A stretch of 64,000 nucleotides of DNA from Vibrio sp. VB16. Lineage in GTDB: Bacteria > Pseudomonadota > Gammaproteobacteria > Enterobacterales > Vibrionaceae. The translations under genes were made by a program, and so were the position numbers. The stretch covers positions 248,001-312,000 of the forward strand of contig NZ_CP087590.1 of the NCBI RefSeq assembly GCF_015594925.2. Reading direction: 5' to 3'. Positions within the stretch are counted from its first letter, which is position 1; each line of letters begins with the position of its first letter. Below, piece after piece: positions 36,090-45,858 of this stretch. The notes beneath the pieces were generated by a model, which saw only the letters and a program-made list of their open reading frames with translations, ran no database searches and had not been told where the DNA came from.

Positions 36090-37807
36090 TCTGTAAGCAA
36101 ATCAGAGCCTTTTATGTGTTCATCACCAGTTTATTATTAATGGTGACATCAAATGCCTTTTCTAATGAACTGGAAAGCGTGCGTGTTTGGCCTTCGCCAG
36201 ATGAAACTCGAGTCGTCGTCGATCTGAAATCCGAAGTGGATTTCAGTTACTTTACGCTATCTAGCCCATATAGAGTGGTGGTTGACTTAAAAAATACCAA
36301 CCTTACCGCTAAACTACCTGTCTTAGTTAAAGATAGTAAGATACTCGCGAAAATTAGAAGCAGCACTGCGCCGTCTAAAGGCACATACCGATTGGTCTTT
36401 GAATTAAAAGCAAAAGTCACCCCAAATCTATTCAAACTCAAGCCCACACCTGGTGGACAATATGGTCATCGTCTTGTTGTTGATTTGCCGCATTCGTCAA
36501 AATCTAGTTCAAAACCGAATCAACCAGTAAGCAACGCCTCTGCAACAGCAGTCAGTAAAGATGCATCCCAATTGGCTGGAAATGCAGACATTATTGTCGC
36601 GATAGATGCTGGACATGGTGGTGAAGATCCCGGTTCTATAGGCCCCACTAGAAAATACGAAAAACATGCGACATTGAGTATCTCTAGAAAGATAGCAGAG
36701 CAACTCAATAGTGTTCCTGGAGTTAAGGCAGTAATGACTCGAAAGGGAGACTATTTTGTTAATCTTAATAAACGTTCTGATATTGCTAGAAGCAGCAAAG
36801 CACATTTACTCGTTTCTATACACGCTGATAGTTTTCGATCCGCTAAACCGAGAGGTGGTTCTGTGTTTGTGCTCAATACTCGCAGAGCCAATACCGAAAT
36901 TTCGAGATGGGTAGAGAAACATGAAGAACAGTCAGAATTACTCGGTGGGGCAGGTGAAGTATTGGCAAAAACCAATACCGATAAAAATGTCAGTCAAACA
37001 TTGCTCGATCTGCAATTTAGTCATTCTCAAAAAGAAGGCTATAAAGTTGCAACGAATATACTCAAAGAGATGGGTAAAGTTACTCGTCTGCACAAAAAAG
37101 AACCTGTTCACGCGAGCTTAGCGGTTCTAAAATCACCGGATATACCCTCTGTCCTAGTTGAAACTGGCTTTATTTCGAATCCAACTGAAGAGAAACTATT
37201 GTTCCAGAGAAGCCATCAAGACAAGTTGGCTAGAGCGCTATCTAAATCGATAGTTCAGTATTTTGAACAAAACCCACCAGAAGGGACGTTGTTTGCACAA
37301 CGCAAAACCGCTAAAAAGCACAGAGTAGTCAGAGGTGATTCTCTTTCAGCCATTGCGAAACAATATGGCTCCTCTACACAAGCGATAATGAAAGCGAATA
37401 ACCTAAAGAGTTCAGGGTTAAAAATTGGGCAAGCGCTGATAATACCGGGTAGCAGTAAACCGATAGCCATCGCTAAAGCGAGCAACCCTATAGAAACAGA
37501 AGAGGTCACTCATACCGTAAAATCTGGTGAGTATTTGGGCAAGATTGCCAGTAAATACAAAGTGTCAGTTGCGAGTATCAAACAACAAAATAGTCTGAAA
37601 CGCGAAACCCTGTGGGTTGGACAAAAATTAAAGATTACGGTGAAGCTAAAAGATCTACCGGTTCGGAAACACAAAGTGAAGCGGGGTGAGTTTTTGAGTA
37701 AGATAGCTAAAAAGTATGGTGTCACGATCGACAGCATAAGAAAAACGAATAAGTTACGCTCAGATACCTTAGCGGTTGGACAAATATTGTTAATACCAAA
37801 TAAATGA
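36086..37807 (+). CDS. amiB: N-acetylmuramoyl-L-alanine amidase AmiB with three LysM domains
   Basis: 573 aa. Likely start is the TTG at 36086, overlapping the tsaE stop (TTGA) with GGAG upstream. A signal peptide covers residues 1-26. The AMIN domain (about 28-125) targets the septum. The amidase_3 domain (about 170-395) has zinc ligands in DAGHGGEDPG and SIHAD and the catalytic Glu in VETGFISN. Three C-terminal LysM repeats (HRVVRGDSL, HTVKSGEYL, HKVKRGEFL) bind peptidoglycan. It splits the septum between daughter cells. Confidence 0.95.
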   Translation: MICKQIRAFYVFITSLLLMVTSNAFSNELESVRVWPSPDETRVVVDLKSEVDFSYFTLSSPYRVVVDLKNTNLTAKLPVLVKDSKILAKIRSSTAPSKGTYRLVFELKAKVTPNLFKLKPTPGGQYGHRLVVDLPHSSKSSSKPNQPVSNASATAVSKDASQLAGNADIIVAIDAGHGGEDPGSIGPTRKYEKHATLSISRKIAEQLNSVPGVKAVMTRKGDYFVNLNKRSDIARSSKAHLLVSIHADSFRSAKPRGGSVFVLNTRRANTEISRWVEKHEEQSELLGGAGEVLAKTNTDKNVSQTLLDLQFSHSQKEGYKVATNILKEMGKVTRLHKKEPVHASLAVLKSPDIPSVLVETGFISNPTEEKLLFQRSHQDKLARALSKSIVQYFEQNPPEGTLFAQRKTAKKHRVVRGDSLSAIAKQYGSSTQAIMKANNLKSSGLKIGQALIIPGSSKPIAIAKASNPIETEEVTHTVKSGEYLGKIASKYKVSVASIKQQNSLKRETLWVGQKLKITVKLKDLPVRKHKVKRGEFLSKIAKKYGVTIDSIRKTNKLRSDTLAVGQILLIPNK

Positions 37808-39744
37808 CGATAAAAATTCTGCCAGCCCGCCTGGCAAACCAAATCGCGGCAGGAGAAGTGGTTGAAAGACCAGCTTCAGTCGTAAAAGAGTTAGTAGAAA
37901 ATAGCTTAGACTCTGGTGCGACTCGAATCGATATCGATATAGAGAAAGGTGGCAGTAAGTTAATTCGTGTTCGTGATAATGGTAAAGGTATTGTTAAAGA
38001 TGAATTGGCGCTGGCGCTTAGCCGTCACGCTACATCAAAAATACATACACTTGATGACCTCGAAGCGATAATGAGCCTAGGGTTTCGTGGTGAAGCCTTA
38101 GCAAGTATCAGCGCCGTATCACGATTAACGTTGACTTCTCGTACGGCAACTCAAGAGCAAGCATGGTCTGCTTATAGTGAAGGTCGTGACATGGAGGTAA
38201 AACTTCAACCAACGGCGCATCCTATTGGCTCTACTGTAGAGGTTTTAGACTTATTTTTTAATACACCTGCGCGTCGTAAGTTTTTACGAACGGATAAAAC
38301 TGAATTTACACATATTGACGAGCTTCTTAAACGTATCGCATTAAGTCGATTTGATGTCACTATCAATTTAAAACATAACGGTAAATTAGCACGCCAATAC
38401 CGTACCGCAAAAAATAGTGTTCAAACTCAAAAAAGAATTACAGCAGTATGTGGTTCGAACTTTGTTCGTCATATGTTGAACATTGAGCTAGAACATAATG
38501 GTTTGCGCTTGCATGGTTGGATTACTTCACCTGAAGGCGCAAGACAACAAAGCGATCTTCAGTACTGCTACGTTAATGGGCGAATGATGCGCGATAAATT
38601 GATTAATCATGCTATCCGCCAAAGCTATGCAAGCAGTCTGCGCCCAGAACAGTTTGCCAGCTATGTGCTTTTTATTGAAATTGACCCCCACCAAGTCGAT
38701 GTTAACGTCCATCCGGCTAAGCATGAGGTTCGTTTTCATCAGGGGCGTTTGGTGCATGATTTTATTTATCAAGCGTTAGCAGATTCGCTGTCGCAAAGCT
38801 TTCGTGTTGATGAGCCCAAGACGTTAGAGTCGGCATATCATACCGAGCCAGTTGATAACACTCAGAATCAGGTGATGGAAGCGGTTAATCATGTTCCGGC
38901 ATACCCGGGAAGACCAGACTATGCAGCTAGTGTTGAATTAGGTAAAACAAAAGAGAGGGATAGTCTCGCCTCTCAAGAGGATTCCAATACAAACTGGGCT
39001 GAGCCTTTAAAAGCGGCACGTGTTAAAACTGATCGTTCGCGGTCAGAGAATCACAAACCGGAGCCGAAACCGTCAAAGCGAGAGGTAAAAAATTACAATG
39101 ATTTGTTGGCTACGCCACATATAGAGCCAATAAAGCGGGCCTTGGTTGAGCCACAAGTCATCTCAGTGCCAATTGAAACGCAAGTGAGCTCTATAGGTAA
39201 GGCGTTTTCGATTGTAGGACAACAGTTTTTACTCACGCAATCAGATATCGGTGAAGTATTGATCTCGCTTATGAAAGCCGAGTGGTATCGGATACTTGGA
39301 CAGCTACAAACAGACAAGCATTTTTTGACTCCGCAGCCATTGTTGGTTCCGTTGTCAATAAAGATTACCAAGCAAGACTTAACAGCGTATAAAAAGTATC
39401 AAGACCTGTTAGATTCGTTTGCGATACAACTTAAAGAGAAAAACAGTTCGAGCATATTGGTTATGGCAGTCCCTCAACCTCTACGACAACAAAACTTACA
39501 AAAGATCATACCAGAACTGTTATCGTTCTTAACCTTGATGGAGAGTGCTTCATCCACTACTGACGTTGCGAATTGGCTCGCGGATCAGATTACTCTGGTT
39601 AAAAGTAGCTACACTTTATCTGAAGGTATACAACTGTTGTCCGAATTAGAACAGTTATGGAACGGAATATTACCTCTACATGACTCAACTTTTGTCCAAA
39701 CGGTTAATTTTAAGGACACGATTTCGATGTTTGTTAAAAGCTAA
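37804..39744 (+). CDS. mutL: DNA mismatch repair protein MutL
   Basis: 646 aa. The N-terminal GHKL ATPase has VKELVENSLDSGA, RDNGKGI, GFRGEALASI and NTPARRKFL. A low-complexity linker lies at about 345-450. The C-terminal dimerisation domain (from FSIVGQQFLL) lacks the DQHAAxExxxYE endonuclease motif, as expected where Dam and MutH-type strand choice is used; dam is in this window. It overlaps amiB by ATGA. Confidence 0.96.
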   Translation: MTIKILPARLANQIAAGEVVERPASVVKELVENSLDSGATRIDIDIEKGGSKLIRVRDNGKGIVKDELALALSRHATSKIHTLDDLEAIMSLGFRGEALASISAVSRLTLTSRTATQEQAWSAYSEGRDMEVKLQPTAHPIGSTVEVLDLFFNTPARRKFLRTDKTEFTHIDELLKRIALSRFDVTINLKHNGKLARQYRTAKNSVQTQKRITAVCGSNFVRHMLNIELEHNGLRLHGWITSPEGARQQSDLQYCYVNGRMMRDKLINHAIRQSYASSLRPEQFASYVLFIEIDPHQVDVNVHPAKHEVRFHQGRLVHDFIYQALADSLSQSFRVDEPKTLESAYHTEPVDNTQNQVMEAVNHVPAYPGRPDYAASVELGKTKERDSLASQEDSNTNWAEPLKAARVKTDRSRSENHKPEPKPSKREVKNYNDLLATPHIEPIKRALVEPQVISVPIETQVSSIGKAFSIVGQQFLLTQSDIGEVLISLMKAEWYRILGQLQTDKHFLTPQPLLVPLSIKITKQDLTAYKKYQDLLDSFAIQLKEKNSSSILVMAVPQPLRQQNLQKIIPELLSFLTLMESASSTTDVANWLADQITLVKSSYTLSEGIQLLSELEQLWNGILPLHDSTFVQTVNFKDTISMFVKS

Positions 39745-39818
39745 TTGTTAACAATTACAAAGTTTCGCTATTTGAAACGGATCTATAACTCGCACTCACT
39801 GATGAACATATTTTGAAA

Positions 39819-40751
39819 ATGAAGAATGAATTACCTTTAGCTCTATTTTTGATGGGGCCAACCGCATCTGGTAAAACAGAATTGGCGATAAAATTAAGGC
39901 AGAAATTTCCAGTTGAAATTATTAGCGTTGATTCTGCTCTTATCTATAAAGGTATGGATATTGGTACGGCTAAACCGGATGCGCGTGAGTTAGCACTCGC
40001 CCCACATCGATTGATCGATATTCTCGACCCAATAGATGCGTACTCTGCTGCGGATTTCCGACGAGATGCCTTGCAGCAAATGAGTGATATTGTTTCTGAA
40101 GGTAAAATTCCTCTGCTTGTAGGGGGAACTATGCTCTATTATAAGGCTCTATTAGAAGGGCTTTCTCCTCTCCCTGCGGCGGATCAAGATATTCGTAAGC
40201 AAATCGAAGAGGAGGCCTTAACGTTAGGTTGGGACACCCTTCATCAGCAATTACGAGATCTTGATCCCGTATCGGCACAGAGAATCCACCCAAATGACCC
40301 TCAAAGACTATCAAGGGCATTGGAAGTTTATCGAATTTCAGGTAAAACTTTAACTGAACTGACGCAGATAAAAGGGGAGCCTCTCCCATATAATGTTAAG
40401 CAGTTTGCAATATCTCCTAAGGAACGAACGGAACTACATCGTCGTATTGAGCTTAGATTTGAAAAAATGATCGAAGCCGGGTTTGAAGAAGAGATGAAAG
40501 CACTCTATGCTCGAAAAGATCTTCATGTCAATTTGCCTTCCATTAGATGCGTTGGCTATCGACAGATGTGGGATTATTTAGACGGGAATAGCAGCTTGGA
40601 GGAAGCGATTTTTCGTGGAGTCTGTGCTACTCGTCAATTGGCCAAGCGGCAGATTACCTGGTTACGCAGCTGGGATAATTTAACTTGGTTAGATAGCGAG
40701 AACATAAATGAAGCATTTGAGATTATCTCTAACGAAATAGCCTCAAACTAA
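39819..40751 (+). CDS. miaA: tRNA dimethylallyltransferase
   Basis: 310 aa from the ATG at 39819; an in-frame TTG lies 6 bases upstream. The P-loop is GPTASGKTELA. DSALIYKGMDIGTAKP and RRDALQQM match the DMAPP-transferase family. It adds the isopentenyl group to A37 of tRNAs reading UNN codons. Placed directly before hfq, as in enterobacteria. Confidence 0.95.
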   Translation: MKNELPLALFLMGPTASGKTELAIKLRQKFPVEIISVDSALIYKGMDIGTAKPDARELALAPHRLIDILDPIDAYSAADFRRDALQQMSDIVSEGKIPLLVGGTMLYYKALLEGLSPLPAADQDIRKQIEEEALTLGWDTLHQQLRDLDPVSAQRIHPNDPQRLSRALEVYRISGKTLTELTQIKGEPLPYNVKQFAISPKERTELHRRIELRFEKMIEAGFEEEMKALYARKDLHVNLPSIRCVGYRQMWDYLDGNSSLEEAIFRGVCATRQLAKRQITWLRSWDNLTWLDSENINEAFEIISNEIASN

Positions 40752-40919
40752 AAATGCTGTGTATAATGTGATCGTTTTTGCGTGAAAGTCTTATCTTATT
40801 GAGCTATAGCTTAAAGGGCATAAGTAAAAGATGGTAAGGCCTATTGGATTCATTTAGCTCAAAGGCAAAAACAGCACCAATAGCTAAATAATTACAACAA
40901 ACAAATAAGGAAAATAAAA

Positions 40920-41186
40920 ATGGCTAAGGGGCAATCTTTACAAGACCCATTCTTAAACGCGCTACGTCGCGAACGTGTGCCTGTTTCAATTTATTTAGTG
41001 AACGGTATCAAACTTCAAGGTCAGATCGAGTCTTTTGATCAATTTGTGATTCTTTTGAAAAATACTGTAAATCAAATGGTTTATAAGCATGCTATTTCTA
41101 CTGTCGTCCCAGCACGCGCAGTGACTCATCATACAAATACAGATCGTCCACAAGGCGACCGTCCAGAAGAGAAATCAGACGATTAA
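40920..41186 (+). CDS. hfq: RNA chaperone Hfq
   Basis: 88 aa. Sm1 motif is VSIYLVNGIKLQGQIESFD and Sm2 YKHAIST; the opening MAKGQSLQDPFLNALRRERVP is the conserved proximal face. The hexamer pairs small RNAs with mRNAs. The short acidic tail is as in vibrios. An AAGGAAAAT ribosome site precedes it. Confidence 0.97.
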   Translation: MAKGQSLQDPFLNALRRERVPVSIYLVNGIKLQGQIESFDQFVILLKNTVNQMVYKHAISTVVPARAVTHHTNTDRPQGDRPEEKSDD

Positions 41187-41221
41187 TAACTATAGACACT
41201 TAATAGTAAGGGATTCATTGC

Positions 41222-42529
41222 TTGTTTGACCGTTATGAAGCCGGTGAACAGGCTATCCTTGTTCATATCAACTTCACGCAAGAAGGTGAGTGGGAAGATC
41301 TTAGCGAGTGTGAATTGCTCGCTTCTTCAGCAGGAGTGAATACGCTACAAGTTATTACTGGTAGTAGACAAGCTCCGCACTCTAAATACTATGTTGGTGA
41401 GGGTAAAGCCGAAGAGATTGCGCAAGCAGTCCAATTAACTGGGGCCGAAATCGTGATTTTTAATCACGCTCTCTCTCCTGGCCAAGAAAGAAATCTTGAA
41501 CTTCTGTGCCAATGTCGAGTAATAGACCGTACTGGTCTTATACTCGATATTTTTGCCCAACGAGCTCGTACTCATGAAGGTAAAATGCAAGTGGAGCTCG
41601 CACAGCTTCGCCATCTTTCTACTCGCCTTATCCGCGGGTGGACTCACTTAGAGAGACAAAAAGGTGGTATAGGTTTAAGAGGCCCTGGAGAAACACAGTT
41701 AGAAACCGATCGGCGTTTATTGCGTGACAGAATCAAAGCGATATTACGTCGCTTGGCAAAAGTTTCTAAACAACGTGAACAAGGTAGGCGTGCAAGAAAT
41801 CGAGCAGAAATACCTACAATCTCACTTGTAGGCTATACCAATGCGGGAAAGTCGACATTATTTAATCGAATTACTAACGCGGGCGTCTACGCGGCAGATC
41901 AATTGTTTGCTACCTTAGACCCAACGCTTCGTAAAATCGATTTAATGGATGTTGGGCCAGCTATTTTAGCGGATACGGTTGGTTTTATCCGACATCTCCC
42001 CCATGATCTAGTTGCGGCCTTTAAAGCAACATTGCAAGAAACGCAAGAAGCTGACATTTTGTTACATGTTGTTGATGCTAGTGATGACCGATTTCGTGAA
42101 AATATCCACGCGGTTGATGTAGTATTAGAAGAGATTGATGCTGATGAAGTGCCAACTCTAATTGTCATGAATAAAATTGATAATCTTGACGGTCAGAACC
42201 CCCGTATAGAACGAGATGAGGAGGGCATCCCTCAAAGGGTTTGGGTTTCAGCAATGGAAGGTAAGGGAATCGATCTCTTATTTGAAGCGCTAACAGAGCG
42301 CTTGGCAAGCCAAATGGTTCAATATCGATTGCGAGTTCCGCCGCAGCACCAAGGCCGACTTCGTAGTACATTCTTTGCAATGAAGAGCATTCTGAGCGAA
42401 GAATATGAAACAGATGGTAACTTATTGATCGATATCCGAATGCAACAGGTAGATTGGTCTAGACTTGAAAAAAGAGAAGGGGCAGTGCTGGGTGACTTTA
42501 TCGTTTACCACAGGGCTGCTACAGTATAA
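41222..42529 (+). CDS. hflX: Ribosome-associated GTPase HflX
   Basis: 435 aa from a TTG start (MFDRYEAGEQA is the conserved N-terminus) with AAGGGA upstream. The N-terminal HflX domain has GGIGLRGPGETQLE. The G domain has GYTNAGKSTLFN, DTVGFIRHLP and NKID. It splits stalled ribosomes under heat or antibiotic stress. 36 bp after hfq. Confidence 0.95.
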   Translation: MFDRYEAGEQAILVHINFTQEGEWEDLSECELLASSAGVNTLQVITGSRQAPHSKYYVGEGKAEEIAQAVQLTGAEIVIFNHALSPGQERNLELLCQCRVIDRTGLILDIFAQRARTHEGKMQVELAQLRHLSTRLIRGWTHLERQKGGIGLRGPGETQLETDRRLLRDRIKAILRRLAKVSKQREQGRRARNRAEIPTISLVGYTNAGKSTLFNRITNAGVYAADQLFATLDPTLRKIDLMDVGPAILADTVGFIRHLPHDLVAAFKATLQETQEADILLHVVDASDDRFRENIHAVDVVLEEIDADEVPTLIVMNKIDNLDGQNPRIERDEEGIPQRVWVSAMEGKGIDLLFEALTERLASQMVQYRLRVPPQHQGRLRSTFFAMKSILSEEYETDGNLLIDIRMQQVDWSRLEKREGAVLGDFIVYHRAATV

Positions 42530-42554
42530 CGTCATATCATGATGGAGCTTTCTA

Positions 42555-43757
42555 ATGGCGTGGAATGAGCCTGGAAATAACAATGGCAACAATAATGGCC
42601 GCGATAATGACCCTTGGGGTAATAAAGACGATCGTGGTAAGCAGTCTGGTGGCCGAGATCAAGGCCCACCAGATTTAGACGAAGTATTTAATAAACTGAG
42701 TCAAAAGCTGAGTGGAAAGTTTGGTAAAAAAGGTGGCATACCTTCAATTGGTGGTGGCGGCGGCGGCGCAATAGGTTTCGGCCTCATCGCTGTTGTAGCT
42801 ATCGCTATTTGGGTATTCTCGGGCTTCTATACTATAGGCGAAGCAGAGAAAGGAGTGGTATTACGCTTAGGTAAATATGATCATATCGTAGACCCTGGTC
42901 TGAATTGGCGCGCTCGTTTTGTTGATGAAGTGACACCTGTAAACGTGCAAGCAATTAGAGCTCTGCGCGCATCAGGTACCATGCTGACTAAAGATGAAAA
43001 CGTTGTAACCGTCGAAATGGGTGTTCAATATAGGGTTTCTGACCCATATAAATATTTATTTAGAGTGACCAGTGCTGATGACAGTTTACGTCAAGCGACA
43101 GATTCTGCACTTCGCGCCGTTATTGGTGACTCGTTGATGGACGCTATTTTGACCAGTGGCCGTCAACAGATTCGTCAAAGTACGCAAGAAACGCTAAATC
43201 GAATTATCGATAATTACGATATGGGTTTGATAATTGTTGATGTGAACTTCCAATCTTCACGTCCTCCAGAGCAAGTTAAAGATGCATTTGATGATGCCAT
43301 CGCTGCTCGAGAAGATGAAGAGCGTTTCATTCGTGAAGCGGAAGCTTACAAGAACGAAATTCTTCCTAAAGCAACGGGTCGAGCAGAACGTTTGAAGAAA
43401 GAAGCTCAGGGTTACACCGAACGTACGGTTAACGAGGCTCTTGGTCAGGTTGCACAGTTCGAGAAGTTACTTCCTGAATATAAAACAGCGCCAGATGTTA
43501 CTCGTGATCGTTTGTATTTAGATGCAATGGAAGAAGTGTATAGTTCGACATCTAAAGTGCTGATTGATTCGGAATCTAGCGGTAATTTACTTTATCTACC
43601 AATGGATAAACTTGGACAAAGTTCAGGTAGTTCGACATCAAAAAGGGCATCGACATCAACGTATGATGATTTGCAGTTAGAGTCTCAACGTTCTGACGCC
43701 GCTCCGGTTGACACATCACCTGATCGCTCAACTAGCACACGTCAAGGGAGATACTAA
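42555..43757 (+). CDS. hflK: FtsH protease regulator HflK
   Basis: 400 aa. A cytoplasmic Gly/Asn-rich N-terminus is followed by one membrane segment (about 72-92) and a periplasmic SPFH/prohibitin domain (EAEKGVVLRLGKY ...). A coiled coil (about 250-300) and a Ser-rich tail close the protein. With HflC it cages the FtsH protease. 2 bp before hflC. Confidence 0.95.
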   Translation: MAWNEPGNNNGNNNGRDNDPWGNKDDRGKQSGGRDQGPPDLDEVFNKLSQKLSGKFGKKGGIPSIGGGGGGAIGFGLIAVVAIAIWVFSGFYTIGEAEKGVVLRLGKYDHIVDPGLNWRARFVDEVTPVNVQAIRALRASGTMLTKDENVVTVEMGVQYRVSDPYKYLFRVTSADDSLRQATDSALRAVIGDSLMDAILTSGRQQIRQSTQETLNRIIDNYDMGLIIVDVNFQSSRPPEQVKDAFDDAIAAREDEERFIREAEAYKNEILPKATGRAERLKKEAQGYTERTVNEALGQVAQFEKLLPEYKTAPDVTRDRLYLDAMEEVYSSTSKVLIDSESSGNLLYLPMDKLGQSSGSSTSKRASTSTYDDLQLESQRSDAAPVDTSPDRSTSTRQGRY

Positions 43758-43759
43758 GA

Positions 43760-44740
43760 ATGCGTAAATTAACTATCCCTGTAATTTTTGCTGCGCTAGC
43801 GTTAATGCTAATGTCACTATTTGTTATTCCTGAAGGTGAACGTGGGATCGTTATTCGATTTGGTCGAATATTAAAAGATAACACCGACATGTCTAGGATT
43901 TACGAACCAGGTTTGCATTTTAAAATGCCGTTGTTTGACAACGTAAAAAAACTTGATGCGAAAATCCTAACGATGGATGGCCAGGCTGACCGTTTCGTAA
44001 CGGCTGAGAAAAAAGACGTGATTATCGATACCTATGTTAAGTGGCGAATCGAAGATTTCGGTCAATACTATCTAGCAACTGGTGGTGGTAATCAGCTAAC
44101 AGCTCAAGCGCTTCTTGAACGTAAAGTTACTGATATTCTTCGTTCAGAAATTGGTGCTCGTGAAATTAAGCAGATTGTATCTGGTCCTCGTAGTGAGCTA
44201 ATTGCCCCCGTTCTTGGTGAAGATGGTGAGACGATCCCTGTGTCTGCTCTTGAAGCTTTAGAAGTGGATGGTGAACGTGACATAATAATGTTGGAAGTAT
44301 TGAACGATACACGTCCAAGTGCAATGAAGGACTTAGGCGTTTACATTGTTGATTTCAGAATGAAGAAAATAAACCTTCCAGATGAAATCAGTGAATCCAT
44401 CTATCGTCGTATGCGTGCTGAACGTGAGTCTGTTGCTCGTAAACACCGTTCTCAAGGTCGTGAAAAAGCTGAAATTATTCGTGCTCAAGCGGAACTTGAA
44501 GTTGCAACAGTACTTGCAGAAGCAGACAAAACAGCTCGAGTAACACGAGGTTCTGCAGACGCTGAAGCGGCTTCTATATATTCAGGTTCATATAGTAAAG
44601 ACCCTGAGTTCTATAGTTTCTTGCGCTCATTAACTGCTTATCAAAAATCGTTTTCTGACAAGAGTGATATCCTCGTTCTTGATCCAAAAAGTGATTTCTT
44701 TAAGTATATGAATGATTCGAGCGGCGGAGCAGATAAGTAA
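43760..44740 (+). CDS. hflC: FtsH protease regulator HflC
   Basis: 326 aa. An N-terminal membrane anchor (about 5-21) is followed by the SPFH domain (EGERGIVIRFGRI) and a long helix with RAERESVARKHRSQG. Forms the HflKC complex with HflK. It ends the hfq operon at a terminator. Confidence 0.95.
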   Translation: MRKLTIPVIFAALALMLMSLFVIPEGERGIVIRFGRILKDNTDMSRIYEPGLHFKMPLFDNVKKLDAKILTMDGQADRFVTAEKKDVIIDTYVKWRIEDFGQYYLATGGGNQLTAQALLERKVTDILRSEIGAREIKQIVSGPRSELIAPVLGEDGETIPVSALEALEVDGERDIIMLEVLNDTRPSAMKDLGVYIVDFRMKKINLPDEISESIYRRMRAERESVARKHRSQGREKAEIIRAQAELEVATVLAEADKTARVTRGSADAEAASIYSGSYSKDPEFYSFLRSLTAYQKSFSDKSDILVLDPKSDFFKYMNDSSGGADK

Positions 44741-44778
44741 TTGCTTATCTACTGAGGACGTTAAGTCAGCGGTAAAAT

Positions 44779-44809
44779 AGAGGCTCCTTCGGGGGCCTTT
44801 TGTTTTTTT
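44779..44809 (+). terminator. Terminator after hflC
   Basis: AGGCTCC-TTC-GGGGGCCT hairpin followed by TTTGTTTTTTT. Confidence 0.88.
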
Positions 44810-44910
44810 ACTCATAAGAGCATTTTCTTAGACGCTGACGTGCGTGAGAATAGTAAATCTATAACACTCAAGATCAGTCGCTAGCAGGCTGTTTTTATTA
44901 AGGGAAGTGA

Positions 44911-45096
44911 ATGAGTAATTCGATATGGGTTGCACTAGGACTAGTCCTAGTTGTGGAGGGAATAGGGCCACTTCTTGCCCCCCAAGGTTGGCGGTCAATG
45001 GTCGCGCAACTTAGCGAACAATCAGACAACCAACTACGCAGAATCGGTGGTTGTCTGGTGGTTGCAGGGGCCGTCATTGCGTTCATGGTTTCCTAA
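44911..45096 (+). CDS. DUF2065 family small membrane protein (YjeT-like)
   Basis: 61 aa with two membrane segments (about 3-20 and 42-60) and LVVEGIGPLLAPQGWR, typical of DUF2065. Found after hflC in many gammaproteobacteria, where purA normally comes next; here the S10 operon does. Function unknown. An AAGGGAAGTGA ribosome site precedes the ATG. Confidence 0.85.
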   Translation: MSNSIWVALGLVLVVEGIGPLLAPQGWRSMVAQLSEQSDNQLRRIGGCLVVAGAVIAFMVS

Positions 45097-45238
45097 ATGT
45101 ACACGGTTTGACGTATGCAATAGGCTCGTCGTTTCTTGAATCTAAAGAGTGTTTGTTAACACTCGTTGTCAATACGTCACCTTGGCAAGACCTAAAACTT
45201 GAAATTCAAGATATTTCGACCAAATAACCATCAGCCCC

Positions 45239-45266
45239 TTGCATCCCCTTTTGTGATCTGTATAAT
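45239..45266 (+). promoter_or_regulatory. Promoter of the S10 operon
   Basis: TTGCAT (45239-45244), a 16-bp spacer and TATAAT (45261-45266), followed by a G/C-rich ACGCCGC discriminator. Same architecture as the tRNA promoter at 32518. Confidence 0.85.
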
Positions 45267-45532
45267 ACGCCGCACTGGCTTAAGTCAGTTGTGAACCAAT
45301 GAGCACTGAGGAGTAGGGTTTTCTTTTATTAGAAACTACCTAGTAACGTATACTCAGCTTATGTTCGCAGTTAATAAAATACTAGACGTAAGAGCTAGTT
45401 CAAATTTAGCTGACAACGTTTCCTAATTTTGGAAGCCACGGTTTCACATGAATCAATCGGCATTCACCTGTTTATATAGGTTTGAGTGGCGATATTGTTT
45501 GTGTAATTTATTTATTATTGGAGCTCTGTCTC
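45267..45532 (+). promoter_or_regulatory. S10 operon leader (probable L4-responsive)
   Basis: About 260 nt of untranslated leader between the promoter and rpsJ, with several possible hairpins, notably one formed by CAATCGGCATTCACCT with AGGTTTGAGTGGCGATATTG just before the ribosome site GGAGCTC. Escherichia coli and vibrios regulate this operon through an L4-binding leader; L4 binding here is inferred from position and structure. Confidence 0.6.
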
Positions 45533-45844
45533 ATGCAGAACCAACGTATTCGTATCCGCCTTAAAGCTTTTGATTATAAATTAATTGATCAGTCAACAGC
45601 GGAAATCGTAGAAACAGCAAAACGTACCGGCGCGCAGGTTCGTGGTCCTATTCCACTACCTACACGTAAAGAACGTTTCACTATTCTAGTCTCTCCACAC
45701 GTTAACAAAGATGCGCGTGACCAGTACGAAATTCGTACCCACAAGCGTCTGATCGACATCGTTGAACCAACTGACAAGACTGTAGACGCTCTAATGCGTT
45801 TGGATCTTGCCGCTGGTGTTGATGTTCAAATCAGCTTAGGTTAA
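45533..45844 (+). CDS. rpsJ: Ribosomal protein S10
   Basis: 103 aa from the ATG at 45533 (MQNQRIRIRLKAFDYKLID), with GGAGCTC upstream; an open frame from 45482 is not part of the family. Full length. S10 is a 30S head protein and, as NusE, part of the antitermination complex. First gene of the S10 operon. Confidence 0.98.
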   Translation: MQNQRIRIRLKAFDYKLIDQSTAEIVETAKRTGAQVRGPIPLPTRKERFTILVSPHVNKDARDQYEIRTHKRLIDIVEPTDKTVDALMRLDLAAGVDVQISLG

Positions 45845-45858
45845 GGGAGATTAGTAGA

